Below, piece by piece: positions 41,914-49,969 of a stretch of DNA of 64,000 nt. The position numbers and the translations under genes are program-made. This stretch comes from Saccharopolyspora hirsuta. GTDB taxonomy: Bacteria > Actinomycetota > Actinomycetes > Mycobacteriales > Pseudonocardiaceae. Where the stretch lies: the NCBI RefSeq assembly GCF_008630535.1, contig NZ_VWPH01000005.1:124001-188000 (forward strand), written 5' to 3'. Position 1 is the first letter of the stretch. Each line of letters starts with the position of its first letter. The notes beneath the pieces are model-generated. The model did no database searches, was not told the DNA's origin, and saw only the letters and a list, made by a program, of their open reading frames with translations.

Positions 41914-42681
41914 TCAGAGCGCGGTGAGAATCCGCGGACCGTCGGCGGTGATGGCGACGGTGTGCCCGACGTGGGCGGCGCGGCTGCCGTCGCCGGTGCG
42001 CACCGTCCACCCGTCGTCGTCGGCGCAGGTGGCATCGGAGCCACCGGCCAGCAGCATCGGTTCGATCGTCAGCACCAGCCCCGGGCGCAGCGGAACGCCT
42101 TTGCCGGGGTGGCCGTCGTTGGGCACCTGCGGTGCCTCGTGCAGGTCGCGGCCGATGCCGTGGCCGCCGAGTCCGCTGGGGATGCCGTAGCCCGCGCTGC
42201 GCCCGAGCACGCCGATGGCGCGGGAGATCTCGCCGAGGCGAGCTCCGGGCCGGGCAGCGGCGATGCCGTCGGCCAGGGCCTGTTCGGCGGCCTGCACCAG
42301 CTCGGCGTCGCCGGGACCAGGTGTGCCGACGGTGAAGGTGATCGCGGCGGCGCCGACCCAGTCGTGGTGGCGTGCGGCGCACTCGACGCTGATCAGGTCG
42401 CCCTCGGCCAGGCGGGTGCGGTCCGGGATGCCGCGGGCGAGGGCGTCGTTGACCGAGGTGCGGATCGCACCGGGGAACGGCCCGGGCGCCCAGCGGGGGT
42501 GGTAGCCGTCGAACACCGGCCGGGCACCGGCGTCGGCGAGGACGGTGCGGGCGAGTTCGTCGAGCTCGCGCAGCGCGGTGCCGACCCGGGCGTGCTCGCG
42601 CACGGCGTGCAGGGCTTGGGCGGCGATGCGGCCCGCTTCGCGCAGGGCGTCGATCTCGGTGGCGGTCTTCAGCTCGATCAC
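41914..42681 (-). CDS. Methionyl aminopeptidase-like pseudoenzyme (M24 fold)
   Basis: 255 residues of the type I MetAP fold. Compared with E. coli Map by eye, His79 is Arg83 (LARGIPD), Asp97 is Glu100, Asp108 is Ala111 and Glu235 is Gly239. Only His174 (GGHGIG) and Glu207 (TIEPM) of the metal/catalytic set remain. The fold is otherwise well kept, so it is probably not a peptidase. It is divergent from a small HTH regulator with a shared AT-rich promoter. GTG 42681 has GGAG upstream. Confidence 0.85.
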   Translation of the reverse strand: MIELKTATEIDALREAGRIAAQALHAVREHARVGTALRELDELARTVLADAGARPVFDGYHPRWAPGPFPGAIRTSVNDALARGIPDRTRLAEGDLISVECAARHHDWVGAAAITFTVGTPGPGDAELVQAAEQALADGIAAARPGARLGEISRAIGVLGRSAGYGIPSGLGGHGIGRDLHEAPQVPNDGHPGKGVPLRPGLVLTIEPMLLAGGSDATCADDDGWTVRTGDGSRAAHVGHTVAITADGPRILTAL

Positions 42682-42712
42682 GGGTGGCTCCAGCAGCACT
42701 GGCCCAATAACT

Positions 42713-42728
42713 ATACCGATATTAGTAT
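42713..42728. promoter_or_regulatory. AT-rich dyad and promoter between MetAP-like and HTH genes
   Basis: ATAC-N8-GTAT is an inverted repeat inside an AT-rich stretch. TAGTAT (42723-42728) is a -10-like box seven bases before ATG 42736, which would make the HTH mRNA leaderless. The TATA-like words on the other strand may serve the MetAP-like gene. Confidence 0.55.
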
Positions 42729-42735
42729 CACGGTC

Positions 42736-43014
42736 ATGGTGCGTGAACCGCTCACCGAGCACGAGCTGCGCCGGGGCGAGCTGCTGGGCCAGGCCCTGCG
42801 GGACGCGCGCGGCGAGCGCAGCATGGTCGAGATCGCCGCGACCGCGGGGATCTCCACCGAGACGTTGCGCAAGATCGAGAAGGGCCGGATCCCCACCCCG
42901 GCGTTCTTCACCGTCGCGGCGCTGGCCGACGCGGTGGGCCTGTCCCTGGACGAGCTGCGCCGCATCATCCTGGCGGGCCAAGCCCAACCGCGCCACCAAC
43001 GCATCTCCGCCTAG
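42736..43014 (+). CDS. Small XRE family HTH regulator
   Basis: 92 residues. The HTH is MVEIAATAGISTETLRKIEK with the GRIPTPAFFTVAALADAVGL second half. It has only the DNA-binding domain. It is divergent from the MetAP-like pseudoenzyme with 54 bases between starts and probably controls it and itself. ATG 42736 is placed for a leaderless mRNA. Confidence 0.85.
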   Translation: MVREPLTEHELRRGELLGQALRDARGERSMVEIAATAGISTETLRKIEKGRIPTPAFFTVAALADAVGLSLDELRRIILAGQAQPRHQRISA

Positions 43015-43389
43015 CCCGATCGCGCCTCGGCGCGGAGTCCTCCTGACATCCAGCGCCACCGCGAGGTTCCGCCACCGCTGGAGCCAACCCCGGGCATAAC
43101 GCGCGCTTAAGAACAGCTGAAATCACGCTCCCCTGTGGACTGTCCACAACGGAGCGATCAGCACCGTGACACTTCGTGTCCAGCCGTGCGTTTTCGGCTC
43201 ATGACAGGCATTTCCACGCCCGCGAGGTGTAGATCACATTCGCCTGTTCCCATCGTCGTGCGCACCGGAAACAGCCCTTCCCGCCGAGCTCGGGTTCGTC
43301 GTCCGGACACCGAATCGTGATGCGTTCGCTACTATTCGGCCCGCCGGTCGGGGAAAACACGGCACCAACGCGACAAGGAGCTTCTTCCG
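43015..43389. other. Gene-free region at the strand-composition switch
   Basis: 375 bases without a supported gene. It contains TGTGGA-CTG-TCCACA (43134-43148), which resembles two facing DnaA-box halves, and GACAC-TTC-GTGTC (43168-43180). On its left the + strand is G-rich, on its right C-rich, in genes of both orientations. Its right end holds TACTAT (43331-43336) before the Pro/Thr-rich gene. Confidence 0.6.
43134..43148. repeat. Palindrome resembling facing DnaA boxes
   Basis: TGTGGACTGTCCACA, where TGTCCACA is the core of an actinomycete DnaA box and TGTGGA its inverse. Biological meaning is unproven. Confidence 0.4.
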
Positions 43390-43905
43390 TTGCCAGCCGA
43401 GACCCCTGCCCCGCTGCGCCGCTGGTGGTGGCGCACCCCCGCAGCCGTCCGAGCGCTGCCCGCCGCCGCGCTGCTGGCCGCGACCGCCGCCGCAGGCGTC
43501 AACGCCCTGCCCACCTCGGCGAGCCCCGAACTCGCCCAACCGGCACCACCACCCGCAGCTCCCCCACCACCGGCACCACCCACCCCGAGCACCACGACCC
43601 CCGAACCACAACCCACCCCGACCCGCAAGACCACCAGCCGCACCCCGACCCCGACCAGCACCCCGACGACCACGCAGCGGCCGAGCCCACCGGCACCGCC
43701 GCGACACCGACCCGACCCCGACCGCGATGAGCAGCGCACCACCACGACCACCACCTCCGAGACCCCGGAGGAGGAGTGGCCGCCGGTGGTCACCGAGAAC
43801 CAGCGCTGCTCCCGCGAAGGCGACGTCGCCCGCACCCCCAGCGGCGCGGCAGCCAGCTGCGAACGCGACGACGACGGCAAGCTGAGGTGGACCACCCGAT
43901 GGTGA
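43390..43905 (+). CDS. Pro/Thr-rich membrane-anchored or exported protein
   Basis: 171 residues. A membrane segment LPAAALLAATAAAGVNALP near residues 24-42 is followed by a long Pro/Thr/Ser-rich linker and a C-terminal Cys pair region (RCSREGDVARTPSGAAASC). The linker looks like a cell-wall spanning spacer. TTG 43390 has AGGAG nine bases upstream. Its stop overlaps the next gene by seven bases, so they are coupled. Function unknown. Confidence 0.75.
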   Translation: MPAETPAPLRRWWWRTPAAVRALPAAALLAATAAAGVNALPTSASPELAQPAPPPAAPPPPAPPTPSTTTPEPQPTPTRKTTSRTPTPTSTPTTTQRPSPPAPPRHRPDPDRDEQRTTTTTTSETPEEEWPPVVTENQRCSREGDVARTPSGAAASCERDDDGKLRWTTRW

Positions 43906-44711
43906 ACCCCGACACCGACCGCACCAGCGCCCTGCACATCCTCGAGAACGGGCCCCACGCACCGCGATGCCCCCGCGGCCACGGCCCGCTGACCGCCGGA
44001 CCCGACGACCAGGCCCCCACCGGCGTCGCGCTGAGCTGCCCGACCTGCGGGCACCGCCGCGACACCGAGGTGTCGATGCTCAACACCCTGCTCAACCCCG
44101 GCACCGCCCGCTTCGACACACCCCTGCGCACCGACCCCACCCCACCCCGACCCGAGGTCGACCCGGCCGAGATCACCGCGGAGATCGCCGCGATCCAGAC
44201 CGACGCCCGCGAACCGCTGGGCAAGACCGCCCCGGAAACCACCCGCGACAGCCTCGACCCCGACCACTTCGACTTCCCCGACGAACTGCCCCCACCCCCG
44301 CGCGGTCAGCGCCCCGACGGCACCATCCGCACCACCGGCTGGCTCCAGCTCGGCCGCCACCCCATCAGCTCCGGCATCTGGGCCGCGCTGGCCGGAGCCG
44401 CCCCCGGGCTCGCGCTCGTCGACCTCGCCGCCTGGCTACCGCTGGCCCTGCCCGCGCTGACCTGCACCGCCTGGTACGCCACCACCCGCTGGCTGCGCCC
44501 GGCCTCCCCGGCGATCAACCGCGAACGCCTCCGCGCCGACGAACTGCTGCCCGGCGACCCCGTCCGCCTGCACGGGCCGATCGGCCCGGTCGGCATCGTC
44601 GAACAGGTCACCCCCGACACCGAGCAGCACGTCCGCGTCCGCTTCACCGGCGGCACCCACCGCGTCCTGCCCGCCGACGCCCGCTGCCACCTCGTGCACC
44701 TGCGCGCCTGA
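43899..44711 (+). CDS. Membrane protein with zinc-ribbon-like N-terminus
   Basis: 270 residues. CPRGHGPL and CPTCGHRRDTEV give a Cys4-like ribbon near residues 24-54; a disordered stretch follows, then one or two membrane segments (GIWAALAGAAPGLALVDLAA, and WLPLALPALTCTAWYA), and a C-terminal domain with VRVRFTGGTHRVLPADA like an SH3/KOW fold. ATG 43899 has GAGGTGG eight bases upstream. Unknown function; co-transcribed with the exported Pro/Thr-rich protein. Confidence 0.7.
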   Translation: MVNPDTDRTSALHILENGPHAPRCPRGHGPLTAGPDDQAPTGVALSCPTCGHRRDTEVSMLNTLLNPGTARFDTPLRTDPTPPRPEVDPAEITAEIAAIQTDAREPLGKTAPETTRDSLDPDHFDFPDELPPPPRGQRPDGTIRTTGWLQLGRHPISSGIWAALAGAAPGLALVDLAAWLPLALPALTCTAWYATTRWLRPASPAINRERLRADELLPGDPVRLHGPIGPVGIVEQVTPDTEQHVRVRFTGGTHRVLPADARCHLVHLRA

Positions 44712-44713
44712 GA

Positions 44714-45394
44714 TCACCCCGCCGAACCACCCGTCGAACCCCCGACCACCGCATCCGAAGCCGCGGACTCCTTCGGCGGCAGCAGCGCCGAGACGTCCCC
44801 ACCGGTGTCGTTGACCTTCACCACGAACGGCCGCGTCTCGGTGTAGCGCACCACGCTCACCGAACACGGATCCACCACGATCCGCTGGAACGCATCCAGG
44901 TGCATCCCCAGCGCATCGGCCAGCACCGCCTTGATCACATCCCCGTGCGTGCAGGCCAGCCACACCTCCTCGGCCCCCAACCGGCGGTCCCACGCCCGCA
45001 CCGCGGCCACCGCCCGCGCCTGCACCTGCGCCAACCCCTCACCGGCCGGGAACACCGCCGCCGACGGGTGCTGCTGCACCACCCGCCACAACGGCTCCTG
45101 CGTCAACTCGCTGATCTTGCGGCCGGTCCACTCCCCGTAGTCCACCTCGGCCAGATCCGGCTCCACCACCGGCGACAACCCCCGCTCGGCCACCAGCCCC
45201 GCCACGGTCTCCCGGCAGCGCTGCAACGGCGAGACCACCACCTCCCGCAGCGGCACCCCCGCCAACCGCTCCACCAGCCCCGCGGCCTGGCCCTCGCCGG
45301 TCCCGTCCAACCCCACACCGGCCGACCGGCCCGCCAGGATCCCCGAACCGTTGGCCGCCGAACGCGCATGCCGCAACAAGATGAGAGTCGCCAC
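44714..45394 (-). CDS. Histidine phosphatase family protein (MSMEG_4193 type)
   Basis: 226 residues. Its phosphohistidine motif is LLRHARSAANGSG at the N-terminus, with the ACTHGDVIKAVLADALG motif at the second His. The LAGRSAGVGLDGTGEGQA segment is typical of the MSMEG_4193 branch usually found beside uppP in actinomycetes. GTG 45394 is preceded by TACCCT with no Shine-Dalgarno, so leaderless. Confidence 0.87.
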   Translation of the reverse strand: MATLILLRHARSAANGSGILAGRSAGVGLDGTGEGQAAGLVERLAGVPLREVVVSPLQRCRETVAGLVAERGLSPVVEPDLAEVDYGEWTGRKISELTQEPLWRVVQQHPSAAVFPAGEGLAQVQARAVAAVRAWDRRLGAEEVWLACTHGDVIKAVLADALGMHLDAFQRIVVDPCSVSVVRYTETRPFVVKVNDTGGDVSALLPPKESAASDAVVGGSTGGSAG

Positions 45395-45422
45395 GTCCGC
45401 CGAGGGTAGGCCACCGAGAAAC

Positions 45423-45459
45423 GAACGCGGCCCGCGCCCACCGGGCACGGACCGCGTTC
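45423..45459. terminator. Hairpin between uppP and the phosphatase gene
   Basis: GAACGCGG and CCGCGTTC form 8-base arms (45423-45430 and 45452-45459) around a 21-base loop, right behind the uppP stop on the minus strand. Confidence 0.5.
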
Positions 45460-45474
45460 CCCGAACACCTCACC

Positions 45475-46323
45475 TCAGGGCTGCATGACCCCGAAGCCCA
45501 GCAGCGCGAACACCAGCAGACCCAGCACGATCCGGTACCACACGAACAGGTACACGCTGTGCCGCTCCACGAACCGCAGCAGCCACGCGATCACCGCGTA
45601 ACCGACCACCCCGGCCACCACCGTGGCCACCACCATCTGCGCCACCGACGGCTGCAGACCGTGCGAGGACGGCTCGAACACGTGCGGGATCTCCGACAAC
45701 CCCGCCGCGAACACCGCCGGGATCGCCAGCAGGAACGAGAACCGCACCGCCGTCGGCCGGTCCAGCCCCAGCGTCAGACCCGCCGTGATCGTGCCGCCCG
45801 ACCGCGACACACCCGGGATCAGCGCCAGCGACTGCGCGAAACCCATCACCACACCATCGCGCAGCTGCAACCGGTCCTGCCCCCGGCGCTGCTGCCCGAA
45901 CCGCTCGGCCAACCCCATCAGCACGCCGAACACGATCAGCATCGCCCCGGTGATCCACAAGCTCCGCAACGTCGAGCGGATGTAGTCCTGGAACAACAAC
46001 CCCAGCACCCCGATCGGGATGCTGCCCACGATCACGTACCACGCCAACCGGTAGTCCTGCGTCCGCCGCACCTCGGCGTTGAACAACCCGCGGAACCACA
46101 CCGCCACCAACCGCACGATGTCCTTGGCGAAGTAGATCACCACCGCCAGCTCGGTACCGATCTGCGTCACCGCGGTGAACGACGCACCCGCGTCATCACC
46201 GAAGAACAACTCCGACACGATCCGCAAATGCCCGGACGACGAGATCGGCAGGAACTCGGTCAGCCCCTGGACCACGGCCAACACCATGGCCTGCAACCAC
46301 GACAACGAAACCCACTCCAGCAC
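45475..46323 (-). CDS. uppP: Undecaprenyl-diphosphate phosphatase
   Basis: 282-residue integral membrane phosphatase (BacA/UppP). The signature motifs are [11 protein letters not shown] near the N-terminus and [13 protein letters not shown] in the second half, both intact. It recycles undecaprenyl diphosphate for cell-wall synthesis. GTG 46323 is used with no Shine-Dalgarno. It sits beside the phosphatase gene on the same strand. Confidence 0.93.
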   Translation of the reverse strand: MLEWVSLSWLQAMVLAVVQGLTEFLPISSSGHLRIVSELFFGDDAGASFTAVTQIGTELAVVIYFAKDIVRLVAVWFRGLFNAEVRRTQDYRLAWYVIVGSIPIGVLGLLFQDYIRSTLRSLWITGAMLIVFGVLMGLAERFGQQRRGQDRLQLRDGVVMGFAQSLALIPGVSRSGGTITAGLTLGLDRPTAVRFSFLLAIPAVFAAGLSEIPHVFEPSSHGLQPSVAQMVVATVVAGVVGYAVIAWLLRFVERHSVYLFVWYRIVLGLLVFALLGFGVMQP

Positions 46324-46578
46324 ACAGTCGCCGACGAACCCGGCACCCGCCCCACGCGCGGGGCGACCGGAAAGACCGCCCCAAATCTTGCAGCATCCCC
46401 CACCTCACCCGATCGCCGCCCTGCCCACCCCGCATCCCCCAGGTCAGCGACCAGTCGATCACCCACCGCAACAACAGCGATCCGGACCAAACCGACCCTG
46501 TGATCCGGGCCACCCCGCAGCAGACCCGCCGCCCCAACCTCACCGACCAACGCCCCCGCACCGAATACCCTCCCCACC

Positions 46579-47544
46579 GTGGAACACCGACAACTCGGCC
46601 GCAGCGGCCTCCGCGTCTCCCGCCTCGCCCTCGGCACCATGACCTGGGGGCTCGACACCGACGCCGACCAAGCCGCCGAACAGCTGTCGACCTTCCACGA
46701 CGCCGGCGGCACCCTCGTCGACACCGCCGACGTCTACCAGGACGGCCACGCCGAAACCATCCTCGGCGAACTGCTCACCCACCACATCCCCCGCGACGAG
46801 ATCGTCCTGGCCACCACCGCCGCCGCCCGCCGCAAACCCGGCCCCTTCGGCGGCGGCGCCTCCCGCGGCTCCCTGCTCGCCGCCCTCGACGACTCCCTGC
46901 GCCGTCTGCAGACCGACCACATCGACCTCTGGCAGCTCCACGCCTGGGACCCCGCCGTCCCCCTCGACGAAACCCTCGCCGCCATCGACACCGCCACCAC
47001 CACCGGACGCGTCCGCTACGCCGGCACCGCCAACTACGCAGGCTGGCAACTGGCCACCGCCGCCACCCACCAGCGCGCCCACCCCACCCGCACCCCCCTC
47101 ATCTCCACCCAGCACGAGTACTCCCTGCTCGACCGCACCCCCGAACGCGAAGTCATCCCCGCCGCCACCCACCACGGACTCGGCCTGCTCGCCTGGGCAC
47201 CCCTCGGCCGCGGCGTCCTCACCGGCAAGTACCGCAACTCCACCCCCGCCGACTCCCGCGGCGCCGGCCCCCTGGCCAGCTACGTCGAACACCACCGCAC
47301 CGAACGCGCCGCCCGCATCGTGCACGCCGTGCTCACCGCCGCCGAAGGACTCGGCACCCCACCCGCCCACGTCGCCCTCGCCTGGGTCCGCGACCGCCCC
47401 GGCGTCACCGCCCCCGTCCTCGGCACCCGCACCACCAGCCAGCTCAAAACCGCCCTCGCCGCCGAAGACCTCACCCTCCCGCCCGCCATCCGCGCCGCCC
47501 TCGACGACATCAGCGCCCCCACCGACACCCCACCCCAACCCTGA
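46579..47544 (+). CDS. Aldo/keto reductase
   Basis: 321-residue TIM-barrel NADPH oxidoreductase. It has DTADVYQDGHAE (catalytic Asp and Tyr), the IDLWQLHAWD His region and the C-terminal GTRTTSQL cofactor loop. The Lys of the tetrad, normally in a TK-type segment, is not obvious (TTAAARRKPG), so I am unsure of full activity. GTG 46579 follows TACCCT (46566-46571), a leaderless arrangement. Confidence 0.85.
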   Translation: MEHRQLGRSGLRVSRLALGTMTWGLDTDADQAAEQLSTFHDAGGTLVDTADVYQDGHAETILGELLTHHIPRDEIVLATTAAARRKPGPFGGGASRGSLLAALDDSLRRLQTDHIDLWQLHAWDPAVPLDETLAAIDTATTTGRVRYAGTANYAGWQLATAATHQRAHPTRTPLISTQHEYSLLDRTPEREVIPAATHHGLGLLAWAPLGRGVLTGKYRNSTPADSRGAGPLASYVEHHRTERAARIVHAVLTAAEGLGTPPAHVALAWVRDRPGVTAPVLGTRTTSQLKTALAAEDLTLPPAIRAALDDISAPTDTPPQP

Positions 47545-47631
47545 CCACACCACACCGCCCGACCGGCCATCAGGGATGCTGGAACCAACAACCCCGCCAC
47601 CCGCGGGCCAGCACCACCAAGGAGGGCCTCG

Positions 47632-48612
47632 TTGCGCCGTCTGGTCATCACGTGCCTGATCGCCACCCTGCTCACCGGCTGCGCGACCGACAAACCCAGC
47701 GACCCCCTCCAGGTCACCGACACCCTCACCGCCGCCACCCCGGCCACCTCACCACCCGCCACCACCCCACCGGCCGGCACCGTCCACCCCGCACCCCCCA
47801 TCCAGCACACCGCCTACGACCCCACCACCCACACCCTCGTGCTGGCCAGCGGACCCACCCTCACCCTCACCAACACCACCACCGGCGCCCAGCAGACCAC
47901 CACCCTGCCCAGCGCCCCCGCCGCACTGCACCTCGCCGACGGCCAACTCCTCGCCGCCCTCCCCGACACCGACGAGATCGCCCGCACCGACCTGCGCACC
48001 GCCCGCACCAGCACCACCCCCGTGCCCGGCGGCCCGGTCTACGCCGCCGACCTCGACCCCGAACGCACCGCCGTCGCCCTGCGCAACCCCGCCACCGTCA
48101 CCATCCTGCGCAACGGCACCCCCACCGCCACCGCCGACAACCTCCAAGGCCCCGCCCAACTCCTGCCCACCCCCCACGACCTCTACGTCCTGGACCGCCT
48201 CACCACCGCCCTGACCCCCATCAACCCCACCACCGGCGACAAAGGCGCAGGCCTGCGCGCCGGAAAGGGCGCCACCAACGCCGTCGGCGACCGCTACGGA
48301 CGCATCCTCACCATCGACACCCGAGGCCAGGAACTCCTCGCCTTCAGCACCGACCCCCTGGTGATGAAGCAGCGCTACCCCGTCCCCGGCGCCCCCTACG
48401 GCCTCGCCTACGACCCCACCCGCGACCTAGCCTGGGTCACACTGACCGCAACCAACGAAATCGTCGGCTACGACATCGCCGGCGGCGAACCCACCGAACG
48501 CCACCGGCTGCCCACCATCACCCAACCCAACAGCGTCGCAGTCGACCCCGACACCGGAACGATCTACATCGCCTCCGCCAACGGCGCCGGATACCAGGTG
48601 GTGACGCCATGA
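47632..48612 (+). CDS. Lipoprotein of the beta-propeller (YncE-like) type
   Basis: 326 residues. The signal peptide ends in a lipobox LLTGC (Cys17), then a Pro/Thr-rich linker and a 7-bladed-propeller-like repeat region with repeated AYDPTTHTLVLASG, DLDPERTAVALRN and AVDPDTGTIYIASANG units. It would sit on the outer face of the membrane. TTG 47632 has a strong AAGGAGG six bases upstream. It overlaps the DUF5703 gene by four bases. Confidence 0.85.
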   Translation: MRRLVITCLIATLLTGCATDKPSDPLQVTDTLTAATPATSPPATTPPAGTVHPAPPIQHTAYDPTTHTLVLASGPTLTLTNTTTGAQQTTTLPSAPAALHLADGQLLAALPDTDEIARTDLRTARTSTTPVPGGPVYAADLDPERTAVALRNPATVTILRNGTPTATADNLQGPAQLLPTPHDLYVLDRLTTALTPINPTTGDKGAGLRAGKGATNAVGDRYGRILTIDTRGQELLAFSTDPLVMKQRYPVPGAPYGLAYDPTRDLAWVTLTATNEIVGYDIAGGEPTERHRLPTITQPNSVAVDPDTGTIYIASANGAGYQVVTP

Positions 48613-48833
48613 CCACAACCCCGGAAGGGACCCAGACCGACACCGACTGGGAGTACCGGCCGCTGCGCCTGCCCCCGGGCGTCACCCGCCTGAGCGCAGC
48701 GACCCAGCTCAGCATCCACGCCGAGTTCTCCGGCTGGGAGCTCTCCCGCGTCCTGCTCTACTCCGACGGCACCCGCAAGGTCTGGCTCCGCCGCAAGCGC
48801 AACACCCCGGGGATCCCCGAACTCCTCACCTGA
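48609..48833 (+). CDS. DUF5703 family protein
   Basis: 74 residues with WEYRPLRLPPGVTRLSAATQ and EFSGWELSRVLLYSDGTRKV, a close fit to DUF5703. It is basic at its C-terminus and cytosolic. ATG 48609 overlaps the lipoprotein stop (ATGA), so the two are coupled. Function unknown. Confidence 0.82.
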   Translation: MTTTPEGTQTDTDWEYRPLRLPPGVTRLSAATQLSIHAEFSGWELSRVLLYSDGTRKVWLRRKRNTPGIPELLT

Positions 48834-48836
48834 ACC

Positions 48837-49886
48837 TCACGGCACCCGCAACAACCACTCCCGAGTCGCGAACTTCGACTCGATCAACTCCTGCGCCCGC
48901 GCGCGCTCGGCATCGGTCACCGGCCCCTCCACCAGCCCGAACCGATCCCGGAACCCCCCGATCAACCGATCGATGATCACCTCGCGCGCCAACCCCGTCT
49001 GCCGCCGCAGCGGATCCACCCGCTTCTTCGCGCTCGTCACCCCCTTGTCCGACAGCTTCTCCTTGCCCACCCGCAGCACCTCACCCATCTTGTCCGCATC
49101 GATGCTGTAGGACATCGTCACGTGGTGCAGCACCGCACCCGAGGCCAACCGCTTCTGCGCCGCCCCACCGATCTTGCCCGCATCCGACGCAATGTCGTTC
49201 AACGGCTGGTACCACACGTTCAACCCCAGATCCCGCAGCACACCCAGCACCCAGTCGTCCAAGAACGCGTAGGACTCCGCGAAACTCATCCCCGCCACCA
49301 ACGACGCCGGCGCGTACAGCGAATACGTCACCGTGTTGCCCGGCTCCACGAACATCGCCCCACCACCGGTGATCCGCCGCACCACCTCGATCCCGTGCCG
49401 CCGCGCCCCCTCCAGGTCCACCTCGTTGCGCACCGACTGGAAGCTGCCGATGATCACCGACGGCGCCGCCCACTCCCAGAACCGCAACGTCGGAGCCCGC
49501 CGCCCCGCACCCACCTCCTCGGCCAGCACCTGGTCCAACGCCATGTGCATCAACGGCGTCTGCGGCCCGTCGTGCACCAACCGCCACTCGTGATCACCCC
49601 AGTCCGACGCCCGCGACAACGCCCGCCGCACCGCCACCGCGACCGCCTCCGCGTCGAACCCCACCAACCGCGCCCCCACCGGAAGTCCACTGTGGATCCG
49701 AGCGGCCAGCTCCACCCCGTCGGCGTCCACCGGCGCCCCGGTCAGCGCCCCGTTGATCGACTCCAACGCCTCATCCGGCTCCAGGAAGAAATCACCGCTC
49801 ACCCGCACCCCGGACAACCGGCCGTCCACCACGTCCAGATCGACCACGACCAGCTTCCCACCGGGAACCTTGTACTCACCGTGCAC
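48837..49886 (-). CDS. lplA: Lipoate-protein ligase A family, accessory domain first
   Basis: 349 residues. The N-terminal segment YKVPGGKLVVVDLDVVDGRL belongs to the lipoate ligase accessory domain, which is usually C-terminal, so domain order is permuted. The catalytic domain has VRRITGGGAMFVEPGNTVTY (RRxxGGG motif) and the Lys in ASDAGKIGGAAQKRL. It attaches lipoate to carrier proteins. GTG 49886 has AGGGG eight bases upstream. It is divergent from the amidohydrolase. Confidence 0.87.
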   Translation of the reverse strand: MHGEYKVPGGKLVVVDLDVVDGRLSGVRVSGDFFLEPDEALESINGALTGAPVDADGVELAARIHSGLPVGARLVGFDAEAVAVAVRRALSRASDWGDHEWRLVHDGPQTPLMHMALDQVLAEEVGAGRRAPTLRFWEWAAPSVIIGSFQSVRNEVDLEGARRHGIEVVRRITGGGAMFVEPGNTVTYSLYAPASLVAGMSFAESYAFLDDWVLGVLRDLGLNVWYQPLNDIASDAGKIGGAAQKRLASGAVLHHVTMSYSIDADKMGEVLRVGKEKLSDKGVTSAKKRVDPLRRQTGLAREVIIDRLIGGFRDRFGLVEGPVTDAERARAQELIESKFATREWLLRVP

Positions 49887-49969
49887 CGCGCACACCCCTG
49901 AAAATCGACAACTACCACCGACAACATCGCACAACCCCGGATATTCCACCCCACCCGGAGGCCACCACC

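Noticed and set aside
43091-43118. CATAA-CGCGCG-CTTAAGAACAG, looked at as a dif candidate in the skew-switch gap
   Set aside because: The left half is like a XerC arm but the right half lacks TTATGT, so I do not call a dif site.
46500-48833. 777-codon open frame on the plus strand
   Set aside because: It overlaps the aldo/keto reductase and lipoprotein in another frame and is nearly all Arg/Pro/His, so a shadow.
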